14,672 bases of DNA, taken from G039029935 sp039029935. GTDB taxonomy: Bacteria > Chloroflexota > Anaerolineae > Caldilineales > Caldilineaceae. The translations under genes were made by a program, and so were the position numbers. The stretch spans positions 1 to 14,672 of the forward strand of contig JBCCFC010000179.1 of assembly GCA_039029935.1 (NCBI GenBank). Direction: 5' to 3'. Within the stretch, counting starts at the first letter, position 1; the number at the start of each line of letters is the position of its first letter. This document shows, piece by piece, positions 7,822-14,626 of this stretch. The notes beneath the pieces were generated by a model. The model was not told where the DNA came from. It did not search any database and saw only the letters and a list, made by a program, of their open reading frames with translations.

Positions 7822-8091
7822 CTTTCCCCAACGCACGTCATATTGGATGCGGGCGACCAGCAGGTCTACCTCATCGCCGATCTGCTACACTCAGAAGTGC
7901 AGTTCTATGAAGCTGAATGGCACGTCGCCTTTGACATTGACCCAGCACAGGGGCGAGAAACCCGCGAAGGTATCTATGAAACGCTGGCACAACCGAATGT
8001 GACTGTTGCCGATGGGCATTTCTCCGAGCAAGTTTTTGGTCGTGTAAGCAATGAGGATGGCAAGTGGGTGTGGACACCGTTGGATATGTAA
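7822..8091 (+). pseudogene. Metallo-beta-lactamase-fold hydrolase, C-terminal fragment
   Basis: About 89 codons remain. LSPTHVILDAGDQQVYLIAD matches the stretch of MBL-fold hydrolases that runs from the PGHTPGH box into the next metal-binding Asp strand. The rest (AFDIDPAQGRETRE...HFSEQVFGRV) resembles the typical C-terminal 'D-(P)-x-x-x-x-T-R...(S)HFP..GFGRI' ending. The N-terminal half with the HxHxDH metal motif is missing: there is an in-frame stop at 7819 and no homologous coding upstream. The PGHTPGH box is itself shortened to SPTHV, which suggests a deletion joint near 7822-7836. A translated product from TTG 7843 would be metal-free and probably inactive. No Shine-Dalgarno is seen. 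Confidence 0.7.
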
Positions 8092-8116
8092 ATTTAACAC
8101 AGAGAATTACTTCCTA

Positions 8117-8329
8117 ATGATGAGTAATCAATACACAGGTAGCAATTTTGATGATGCTGACGCCAAAGCAACAGTCGCACAATTGGCTGAGGTGTTGGGC
8201 TTTGATGTCGCCGATGCGGGCAAATTGTCCTCTGCGCGGTATTTGGAGCCGATGGCGTTGGCGTGGATTACAATGGCGATTGTGGAGGGGCAGGGGCGCG
8301 AGATGGCGTTTAAGTTGGTGCGCCGATGA
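8117..8329 (+). CDS. Hypothetical 70-residue protein
   Basis: The ORF starts with tandem ATGs at 8117 and 8120 and ends VRR at 8329. The sequence is acidic at the N-terminus (SNFDDADAKATVAQLAEVLGF) and mildly hydrophobic in the middle (LEPMALAWITMAIVEG), with no motif I recognise. It starts 25 bp after the MBL fragment and is followed by a strong terminator at 8404-8459, which favours it being transcribed. The Shine-Dalgarno is poor (AGAGA about 11 nt upstream). It could be a real small gene or a residual end of a longer lost gene. Confidence 0.45.
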   Translation: MMSNQYTGSNFDDADAKATVAQLAEVLGFDVADAGKLSSARYLEPMALAWITMAIVEGQGREMAFKLVRR

Positions 8330-8403
8330 TGTTTGCACCAACTAATTTTGCGTTTTGCGAAAATTGATACACGGTTTAAAATACTAACTCGTTCATACTT
8401 AGT

Positions 8404-8459
8404 AAGTGTGCAAACCAATAATTTCATTTATCGGTAATTATTGGTTTGCACACTTTTTT
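8404..8459 (+). terminator. Strong Rho-independent terminator
   Basis: A perfect 20-bp stem, AAGTGTGCAAACCAATAATT (8404-8423) with its complement at 8436-8455, encloses a 12-nt loop. The stem runs into TTTTTT at 8454-8459. It terminates the small upstream ORF and insulates the dehydrogenase operon. Confidence 0.85.
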
Positions 8460-8516
8460 GATATGTCCGTACCAGCTAATCAAATTAGTTCTAAACAAGT
8501 CTATATGTTCGTCGAA

Positions 8517-8566
8517 TTTACACAATGATCATGGCTTCAATGTTGAAGCCATGATCATTGTGTAAA
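8517..8566. promoter_or_regulatory. Perfect 24-bp-arm palindrome in the leader of the dehydrogenase gene
   Basis: The arm 8517-8540 (TTTACACAATGATCATGGCT then TCAA) is perfectly complementary to 8543-8566, with only TG between them. The downstream arm ends 10 nt before the Shine-Dalgarno AAAGGA of the dehydrogenase gene. No T-run follows, so it is not a standard terminator. Possible roles are an operator for a dimeric regulator, an mRNA 5' stabiliser or a mobile palindromic repeat; the sequence does not decide. Confidence 0.75.
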
Positions 8567-8586
8567 CCTTATTTAGAAAGGAATCA

Positions 8587-9558
8587 ATGATGATTCGATC
8601 TAATCCACAAATGGTCAACCACGTTGCCATTATTGGCACAGGTACAATTGGTGGAGGCTGGGTAGCGCACTTCCTACGTAATGGAATGACGGTCACCGCA
8701 TGGGACCCAGCACCAGATGCAGAGGCAAAGTTGCGTGCGCGCATTGCCGATATTTGGCCTATTTTAGAGCGACTCGGCTTGCACGAAGATGCATCACCGG
8801 AGAATTTACACTTTGCGGATAGTTTGGCTACCGCTGTAGCTGATGCCGAATTTGTGCAGGAGAGTGTACCAGAGCGGTTGCCCATTAAGATTGCCACACT
8901 ACGTGACATTGACACGGCCAGCCCATCCACAACTGTCATCGCCAGCAGCACATCGGGCTACCTGATGAGCGAGATGAATGGTGAGTGTCAATACCCAGAA
9001 CGCTTGGTAGTGGCACATCCATTCAACCCGCCGTATCTAGTTCCATTGGTTGAGGTCGTTGCAGGCGCGCGTACCAGCGATGACGCACACCAATGGGCTG
9101 TAGACTTCTATCGTATCACAGGAAAACAACCACTTAAACTAATCAAGGAAGTACCCGGCTTTGTGGCAGATCGACTCATGGAGGCGGTCTGGCGTGAGGC
9201 CCTGCACATGCTCGACAATGACATGGCGACAGTCGAAGAAATCGACGCAGCAGTGCGCTATGGGCCAGGGTTACGTTGGGCCTTGATGGGACCGCTGACC
9301 GTTCTCCATTTGGGTGGGGGTGAAGGGGGCATGGCACACCTCATCCACCAATTTGGCCCATCACTCAAAGCCCCTTGGACTTTTCTAGAAGCACCGGAAC
9401 TCACGGATGAATTGGCGCAGAAAACCATTGACGGTTGTAACGTACTGACAAGTGGGCGCAGTATTCGTGAGTTGGAGCAAGAGCGTGATGATTTGCTGAT
9501 TCGGCTGATTGAAATGCTGGACAGCAGTGAATTATGGCATTTAGGGAGAGGGAAATGA
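8587..9558 (+). CDS. 3-hydroxyacyl-CoA dehydrogenase family protein, probable L-carnitine dehydrogenase
   Basis: 323 residues. An N-terminal Rossmann domain carries VAIIGTGTIGGGW (GxGxxG at 17-22) with the acidic Asp of TAWDP after the second strand, indicating NAD. The catalytic His144 lies in AHPFNPP and its partner Glu156 in LVEVV. The C-terminal helical domain has GPGLRWALMGP, a signature I associate with the carnitine dehydrogenase branch (L-carnitine to 3-dehydrocarnitine) rather than acyl-CoA enzymes, and the size fits that branch. Tandem ATGs at 8587 and 8590 follow AAAGGA; 8590 has the better spacing (7 nt). Its stop overlaps the next start (ATGA), so the two were translationally coupled. 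The neighbouring gamma-butyrobetaine-hydroxylase-like gene strengthens the carnitine assignment. The gene is intact. Lambda-crystallin or another hydroxyacid dehydrogenase is the main alternative. Confidence 0.85.
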   Translation: MMIRSNPQMVNHVAIIGTGTIGGGWVAHFLRNGMTVTAWDPAPDAEAKLRARIADIWPILERLGLHEDASPENLHFADSLATAVADAEFVQESVPERLPIKIATLRDIDTASPSTTVIASSTSGYLMSEMNGECQYPERLVVAHPFNPPYLVPLVEVVAGARTSDDAHQWAVDFYRITGKQPLKLIKEVPGFVADRLMEAVWREALHMLDNDMATVEEIDAAVRYGPGLRWALMGPLTVLHLGGGEGGMAHLIHQFGPSLKAPWTFLEAPELTDELAQKTIDGCNVLTSGRSIRELEQERDDLLIRLIEMLDSSELWHLGRGK

Positions 9559-9894
9559 CAACACGAATTCCAACACCAGATTTTGAAACGTATAGCATGG
9601 CTATTCCTGTGACACAGGCATTGGTCAATAATGGCGTGGTTGAGGTGACATGGGGTGATGGACACGAGAGCAAATATCACCACATGTGGCTGCGTGATAA
9701 CTGCGCCTGTGGGCGAGGGCGATGTAGCCTTTGTGGATAATCGTCGTGTACTACATGGACGACGTGAATTTGACCCATCAACGGGACTGCGGTATATCCG
9801 CACGTGTTATGGTGAGCGTGAGGAGTTGCTGTCGTCGATTCGGTTGCTTGAGCGGGTGCGGGCTGCGCGTCAGATACCGTCAAGTAAGATGTGA
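9555..9894 (+). pseudogene. Gamma-butyrobetaine-hydroxylase-like (TauD family) dioxygenase with internal deletion
   Basis: The N-terminal part (ATG 9555 to about 9714) encodes VEVTWGDGHESKYHHMWLRD followed by NCACG. This is the N-terminal domain of gamma-butyrobetaine and related Fe(II)/2-oxoglutarate hydroxylases, with the Cys-rich zinc site. From about 9715, in another frame, the sequence jumps to the C-terminus: EGDVAFVDNRRVLHGRREFD then PSTGLRYIRTCY, with the distal iron-ligand His (codon 9754-9756) and the 2-oxoglutarate-binding Arg. Everything between, including the HxD iron motif (about 250 codons in relatives), is gone, and the frame is shifted at the joint near 9710-9717, so translation from the native start stops at 9738-9740. 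It was the second gene of an operon with the dehydrogenase (ATGA overlap, GGGAGAGGG Shine-Dalgarno). Native function: hydroxylation of gamma-butyrobetaine or a similar betaine. Confidence 0.85.
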
Positions 9895-10294
9895 TAAATG
9901 TTGATTGATCGACTAACGGAGCGTCTGCATAATGACCAAGACTACAAATTTAAAAACTTTGCGTAGACATCGAAGTGGGCCATATCATTGCGCAGTGTCT
10001 AGTAACAGCAGATGCATATCCCATATTGATCCCATGTTCAAAGTATATACTTGACATCAAACAAACCTCTTAAAAACGAAGAAGATTTCTAGAAATACTG
10101 TGGAACAAGGCAAGGTTGAATCACAAAAATAAATACGACAGTAGGTCCTCGCAACTCGTGTGACAGTTTCTGTGTATTTATTTTTGTGGTTCAACCTACA
10201 TCTTTGTGCCTGGATGAGCGGCTTAGAAATCGTCCCGACTGCTTCTATTTGTTTTCTTGCTCTGTACTTATAGCAGCCATAGGAAGTTGTGAAG
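9895..10294. other. Non-coding spacer upstream of the ATPase pair
   Basis: No convincing gene is present on either strand. It contains the long hairpin at 10113-10197, a 12-bp palindrome ATTTCTAGAAAT (about 10084-10095), and a consensus-like TTGACA at 10051-10056 without a good -10 partner. The Shine-Dalgarno AGGAAG for the first ATPase is at 10281-10286. No clear promoter for the ATPases could be assigned. Confidence 0.6.
10113..10197. repeat. 85-bp inverted-repeat element, possible MITE
   Basis: The arm 10113-10136 (starting AGGTTGAATCACAAAAATAA) pairs with 10174-10197 over 24 positions, with a single T-G wobble, around a 37-nt interior. No T-run follows and no matching target duplication is visible (CAA on the left, TAC on the right if the element is 10114-10196). 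From position 10114 the arm matches the right-end inverted repeat of the 7458-7595 element at 16 of 24 positions without gaps, including CACAAAA and AAATAC, so it may be an older member of a related element family. A leader hairpin for the ATPase mRNA is the alternative. Confidence 0.6.
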
Positions 10295-12391
10295 ATGTCA
10301 TTATTTAAATCTACTACAAAATCACACCGTCATCTAACGACGAACATCACCATAAGAAAAAGACATTCTGCGCGATTAGTGAATACACTCATCGATAGTG
10401 TTCCAAAGCAAGGGGTTCTGCTATCCTCCCCCCAAAACGGTGCGATTGAACGTGTGCAACAGCTTACCCACGATCTTTTTGGGAACACGCGTCAACAGTA
10501 TCAACAGTCGCTTAATGAGAGCTACGATATCACAGCAGAACAAGCTGTGGAATTGACACATAGACGCAACCTGGGCTTGGCAGCGATATCACTTGGCTTG
10601 GCAACGGCTGGTGTGCTGCTCTCTCCCATTTTCTATTTGCCTAGTATCGGGTGCATTCTCTATTCTACAAAAACGTTAATTGTCGATGCCTACCATCTCG
10701 TCGTGAAGGAACGCACGGTTGATTATCGAATCATGTGGGCACTCACGATACCCATTGCGCTTGCTGGTGGTTTTGTCTGGGCAGCGGCATTTGGTGCGCT
10801 CACAGGCCGGATCAACCTGTATTTAGTCGCCAAAACGGAAAATCGTTCCAAACAGAACATTGCCAGTTTATTTGGTGGACAAATCCGTACTGCTTGGCTA
10901 TTGATGGATGGGATAGAGGTAGAGACATCCGTTGAACAGATTCGGGAAGGCGATATCGTCGTCGTTCAGGCAGGTCAAACAGTTCCTGTAGACGGTGTTG
11001 TAGATACAGGCATCGCAACAGTTGATCAACATATGCTCACAGGCGAAGCCCAACCTGTTGAAAAAGAGCGTGGTGACAACGTGCTCGCTTCTACCATTGT
11101 CTTGTCAGGGCGGGTTTGTATACGCGTCGAAAAAACGGGCCACATGACCGTTGCCTCACAAATCACCGATATGCTCAACCAAACAACCGATTTTAAGCAG
11201 GCACTGAAATCGCGGACAGAACGATGGTTGAATCAAATGCTTGGGCCTTTGACTGCCCTTAGTCTACTTGCCCTGCCGCTTGCAGGAATGAGTGGTGCAG
11301 TAGCCGTTCTCTGGTACTATCCAGGATTTCGCATGGTCCTCTATGGTCCATTGAGCATGTTAAGCTTTCTTCAACTCGCAGCCCAAAAAGGGATTCTGGT
11401 CAAAGACGGACGCGCCTTAGAAGCCCTGCATGAAATCGACACAGTTGTCTTTGATAAGACGGGGACACTCACACAAGAGCAACCGACGGTTAGTCGTATC
11501 CTCTGTTGTAATGGATATACTCAAGCTGATATCTTGCGTTATGCCGCCTCTGCGGAGACCAAACAAAGTCATCCTATCGCTCATGCCATTGTGCAAGCCG
11601 CTACGGAACAGAAGTTAACATTACCTCGCTTAGAGGATGCCGAGTATGTCGTGGGCTATGGTCTCAAAACACGGATTCAAAATCGTGTGGCGCGCATCGG
11701 CAGTGTTCGTTTTATGGCGATGGAAGGGTTTGAGATTCCACTGGAAATTGCGGAAGAACAACTTAAGGGACAAGCACAAGGTCGTTCAATGGTGCTGGTC
11801 GCATTGGATAACGAAATTGCAGGGGCAATTGAGTTAATGCCCACCTTGCGCCCAGAAGCAGACGCAATTATTGATGATTTACACAAACGAGGCATAAAAA
11901 CCGTCATCATCTCTGGTGATCATGAGACACCCACGCGTCACTTGGCCAAGACATTAGGGATTGACCAATACTTTGCCGAAGTATTGCCAGAAGACAAAGC
12001 CCATCTTGTCAGGCAGTTACAAGATGAAGGGCGCAAGGTGTGTTTTATTGGTGATGGTATCAACGATTCAATCGCGCTCAAAACAGCCGATGTTTCGATC
12101 TCCTTGCGTGGTGCCACGACCGTTGCTACAGATATGGCACAAATCGTCTTCATGAATGGCAACCTCAGCCAATTACCCGCACTCTTTACATTGGCTGATG
12201 AGTTTGCCGCAAACATGCGGATGAACTTCCTTGCGGCTGTTGTGCCGGGATTTGTTGGTATTGCAGGAACGCTTGTCTTTGGCTGGGGTGTCATGCTCTC
12301 CGTTTTACTCAGCCAAGCAAGCACACCATTTGGCCTGTATAATGCCCTAAAACCCTTGATTAGCGAACAGAGGGCTGATACTGGTGGATAA
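10295..12391 (+). CDS. P1B-like P-type ATPase lacking the CPx transport motif
   Basis: 698 residues from ATG 10295 (AGGAAG 8 nt upstream; an in-frame GTG at 10289 is too close to it). There is no HMA domain; the N-terminus of about 85 residues is polar. Membrane segments lie at about 90-135 and 143-180, then about 313-362 and 644-690. Actuator motif TGEA at 249-252, phosphorylation motif DKTGTLT from Asp387, P1B-type His426-Pro427 (SHPIAHAI), ISGDHETPT in the P domain and GDGIND at 586-591 are all intact, so ATP hydrolysis is expected. At the transport helix, where metal pumps have CPC/CPH/SPC, it reads PGFRMVLYGPLSM (343-355) with no Cys, so the substrate cannot be predicted and soft-metal transport is doubtful. 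It overlaps or nearly abuts the second ATPase gene. The last residues (ADTGG) may derive from fused non-homologous sequence. Confidence 0.9.
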   Translation: MSLFKSTTKSHRHLTTNITIRKRHSARLVNTLIDSVPKQGVLLSSPQNGAIERVQQLTHDLFGNTRQQYQQSLNESYDITAEQAVELTHRRNLGLAAISLGLATAGVLLSPIFYLPSIGCILYSTKTLIVDAYHLVVKERTVDYRIMWALTIPIALAGGFVWAAAFGALTGRINLYLVAKTENRSKQNIASLFGGQIRTAWLLMDGIEVETSVEQIREGDIVVVQAGQTVPVDGVVDTGIATVDQHMLTGEAQPVEKERGDNVLASTIVLSGRVCIRVEKTGHMTVASQITDMLNQTTDFKQALKSRTERWLNQMLGPLTALSLLALPLAGMSGAVAVLWYYPGFRMVLYGPLSMLSFLQLAAQKGILVKDGRALEALHEIDTVVFDKTGTLTQEQPTVSRILCCNGYTQADILRYAASAETKQSHPIAHAIVQAATEQKLTLPRLEDAEYVVGYGLKTRIQNRVARIGSVRFMAMEGFEIPLEIAEEQLKGQAQGRSMVLVALDNEIAGAIELMPTLRPEADAIIDDLHKRGIKTVIISGDHETPTRHLAKTLGIDQYFAEVLPEDKAHLVRQLQDEGRKVCFIGDGINDSIALKTADVSISLRGATTVATDMAQIVFMNGNLSQLPALFTLADEFAANMRMNFLAAVVPGFVGIAGTLVFGWGVMLSVLLSQASTPFGLYNALKPLISEQRADTGG

Positions 12392-12404
12392 TCGTCGTAT
12401 AATG
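12372..12404 (+). pseudogene. Possible remnant of a dioxygenase (TauD-type) C-terminus at the ATPase junction
   Basis: In the frame of the second ATPase, the codons before its ATG read GLILVDNRRIM, resembling the 'GD(L/V)xxVDNRRVLHGR' segment of TauD-family enzymes. A 15-bp stretch, GTGGATAATCGTCGT (12384-12398), is identical to 9733-9747 in the dioxygenase pseudogene and sits in the same codon register. A 15-mer match by chance in this window is not negligible (roughly 0.1 expected), so this rests on the combined protein and DNA match plus the further remnant at 14543-14602. Confidence 0.4.
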
Positions 12405-14522
12405 AACACAACGATAACTGATGCGACAGTACGTGGCACAGAGATAGAAGTGCCCTTCCCCCCTAGCTTTGCTAATACGCGCCAGCAACAACTCAAAGAG
12501 ATTTCTGCGACAGGTGAAGTTGAACTCAGCGATAAAGAAAAGAAGAATGCGCAGAATGTCGCGATTGCGGTGAGTTCATTGGCATTCACCATTGCCGGAA
12601 CGAGTTATCCTCTGTTGGGTTTGCTGAGTGTCCCTGGGCTTATCTACCTTTCTCTTGAAGTAGTCAGATACTGTTATGACTATATTTTTAAAGAGCAGAA
12701 GGCAGGTATGGGGTTGATGGATCTAATTTCTATCGGCGGGACCTTGGTAACTGGGCATTTATTTGCCGCTGCATTCCACCAAACCCTCTATTTTTTTAGA
12801 GAAAAATTGATTCTCAAAACAGAGGACCAAACCAACAAAAATCTTTTGAATGTCTTTGGGCAACAACTCCGTTTTGTGTGGATTTTTTCTGATGATACGG
12901 AGATTGAAGTCCCTTTTGAGACACTGAAGCAGGACAATATTGTGGTTGTAAGTGCGGGTGAGATGATCCCGATTGATGGCTGTATTACCAGTGGTGTGGC
13001 AACGATTGACCAACGTATGTTTACGGGAGAATCCCAACCTGTCGAAAAGGGTGTGGGGGAAGAAGTCTTTGCGACAACTATTCTACTCTCTGGTAAAATA
13101 CATGTCAAAGTGGAGAAAGCGGGCGAAGAAACCCTTGCTGCTCAAATCGGTGATATACTCAACCATACAGCCGACTTTAAACAGTCAGTCCTCTCACGGG
13201 GAGAAGCCGTCGCCAATAAATGGTCATGGCCGACGCTAGGCTTTAGCTCATTGGCATTCTTTCTGCTCAATCCAACTTCGGCAATCGCGGTCTGTAATGT
13301 CGGTTTTGGGTGTCCAATGAAAATCGCTGCACCCCTGGGTGTGCTAAATTACTTTCAGATTGCCTCTCGCAACGGCATTTTAATCAAAGATGGGCGTTCT
13401 TTGGAACTGCTCTCGCAGGTGGATACAGTCGTTTTTGATAAGACGGGGACATTGACCGAGGAACAACCACATGTCGGGCAAATCTACACATGCATCGACA
13501 TCTCAGCAGATGAACTACTCACCTATGCAGCAGCCACTGAACAGAAACAGACCCATCCAATCGCGTTGGCAATTCTGCAAGAAGCAAAAAAGCGCGGTCT
13601 GACACTGCCCACTGTGGATGAAGCACAGGTGGAAATGGGGTATGGTCTCACTGTGCGTATCGCAGAGCGTGTCATCAACATCGGCAGTTCTCGTTTCATG
13701 GAGATGACTGAGACCACCATTCCTACCAATATTTCCGAAATACAACAAGATTGCCATGAACAGGGCTATTCTCTTGTCTATGTTGCAATGGATGGACAGT
13801 TAGTTGGTGCGATAGAGTTGCACCCCACCATCCGTCCCGAAGCAAAACAAATCATTGGCGCGTTACGCAAGCGCAATTTTTCTCTGTACATCATTTCAGG
13901 CGACCACGAAACACCTACGAAAAATTTGGCAACAGTATTAGGGATTGACCACTACTTTGCCGAAACCTTGCCTGAAAATAAGGCAGATCTCATTGCAGGG
14001 CTACTTGCAGAGGGGAAATCGGTCTGTTTTGTCGGAGATGGTATTAACGATTCAATTGCACTGAAAAAAGCTACGGTTAGTGTTTCTATGTGCGGTGCCA
14101 GCACGGTCGCGACCGATGCCGCATCTATTGTTTTAATGGATGGGAGTTTGAAACAATTCAATACGCTTTTTGATTTAGCCTACGATCTAGACAAAAATCT
14201 CTCGAACAGTACCACCATCTCCTTTATCCCTGGTCTGATTGGGATTGGTGGTGTCTTCTTCTTGCATTGGGGGATTCTGAGTACAGTCATCCTCTATAAC
14301 GTAGGCGTCGTCGCCAGTTTGATTAATGCGATGATGCCACTGCTTAGGCATCATCGTCTGCTGCCAGATGCCCCTCCCCTATCGAGTCCTCTTAACAGAA
14401 CAATTGACTCAAAATCTTACCCTCGCATACTATCGCGTGTAAAACGCACTCGGCGTCGTCCAAGAGGTTTCCCCAGAATCCGTCAGCCGCGCTTATGCAC
14501 AATTTTGACGGCACAGGCATGA
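12402..14522 (+). CDS. P1B-like heavy-metal P-type ATPase with GCPM motif
   Basis: 706 residues from ATG 12402, 10 nt after the stop of the first ATPase. An in-frame GTG at 12384 overlaps that stop, but it would add only residues resembling a dioxygenase fragment. Coupled translation is likely, as there is no good Shine-Dalgarno. No HMA domain. Motifs: TGES from Thr208, GCPMKIAAP with Cys304-Pro305 in the transport helix plus a nearby Cys298, DKTGTLT from Asp346, His385-Pro386 (THPIALAI), ISGDHETPT, and GDGIND from Gly545. It is a clear paralogue of the upstream ATPase along its whole length (for example VFDKTGTLT.EQP, ISGDHETPT..LA..LGID.YFAE.LPE.KA). It is probably an inner-membrane exporter of a transition metal; the ion is undetermined. 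The last 50 or so residues (after MMPLL) are basic and unlike the paralogue, and look like read-through into degenerate sequence. Confidence 0.9.
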   Translation: MNTTITDATVRGTEIEVPFPPSFANTRQQQLKEISATGEVELSDKEKKNAQNVAIAVSSLAFTIAGTSYPLLGLLSVPGLIYLSLEVVRYCYDYIFKEQKAGMGLMDLISIGGTLVTGHLFAAAFHQTLYFFREKLILKTEDQTNKNLLNVFGQQLRFVWIFSDDTEIEVPFETLKQDNIVVVSAGEMIPIDGCITSGVATIDQRMFTGESQPVEKGVGEEVFATTILLSGKIHVKVEKAGEETLAAQIGDILNHTADFKQSVLSRGEAVANKWSWPTLGFSSLAFFLLNPTSAIAVCNVGFGCPMKIAAPLGVLNYFQIASRNGILIKDGRSLELLSQVDTVVFDKTGTLTEEQPHVGQIYTCIDISADELLTYAAATEQKQTHPIALAILQEAKKRGLTLPTVDEAQVEMGYGLTVRIAERVINIGSSRFMEMTETTIPTNISEIQQDCHEQGYSLVYVAMDGQLVGAIELHPTIRPEAKQIIGALRKRNFSLYIISGDHETPTKNLATVLGIDHYFAETLPENKADLIAGLLAEGKSVCFVGDGINDSIALKKATVSVSMCGASTVATDAASIVLMDGSLKQFNTLFDLAYDLDKNLSNSTTISFIPGLIGIGGVFFLHWGILSTVILYNVGVVASLINAMMPLLRHHRLLPDAPPLSSPLNRTIDSKSYPRILSRVKRTRRRPRGFPRIRQPRLCTILTAQA
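14377..14508 (+). pseudogene. Out-of-frame coding remnant under the tail of the second ATPase
   Basis: In the frame not used by the ATPase the sequence reads PYRVLLTEQLTQNLTLAYYR-V, a stop at 14440-14442, then NALGVVQEVSPESVSRAYAQ-F. A one-base shift continues as DGTGMIVQLV. This looks more protein-like than the basic, Arg-rich tail read in the ATPase frame. I do not recognise the family. Confidence 0.3.
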
Positions 14523-14542
14523 TCGTACAATTGGTATAATCT

Positions 14543-14602
14543 GAACCATCAACAGGTTTGCGTTATATCCACACGCATTATGCTACATTCGTCAGCGAAT
14601 AG
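14543..14602 (+). pseudogene. Second dioxygenase (TauD-type) C-terminal remnant
   Basis: The frame reads EPSTGLRYIHTHYATFVSE and stops at 14600. It matches DPSTGLRYIRTCYGEREE of the pseudogene at 9555-9894, with 31 of 40 DNA positions identical over the core (14543-14582 versus 9772-9811). The residues retained include the 2-oxoglutarate-binding Arg region. There is a stop just upstream (14537-14539), so only this tail survives. It is a diverged copy, not a recent duplicate. Confidence 0.65.
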
Positions 14603-14626
14603 AGACGTAGAAAATAGTGTGGCGGA

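Noticed and set aside
8344..8365. Small inverted repeat AATTTT...AAAATT after the 70-codon ORF
   Set aside because: Only a 6-bp AT stem; the much stronger terminator at 8404-8459 explains transcription end.
8529..8951. 140-codon minus-strand ORF opposite the dehydrogenase start
   Set aside because: Entirely antisense to a well-supported Rossmann domain and palindrome, with no family resemblance or ribosome binding site.
10051..10080. TTGACA at 10051 as promoter of the ATPase pair
   Set aside because: No acceptable -10 box at 16-18 bp spacing, and it would place the long hairpin within the leader; left unassigned.
12384..12401. GTG 12384 as start of the second ATPase
   Set aside because: The added VDNRRI residues look like a dioxygenase remnant and have no counterpart in the paralogue. 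ATG 12402 directly follows the upstream stop and allows coupled translation.
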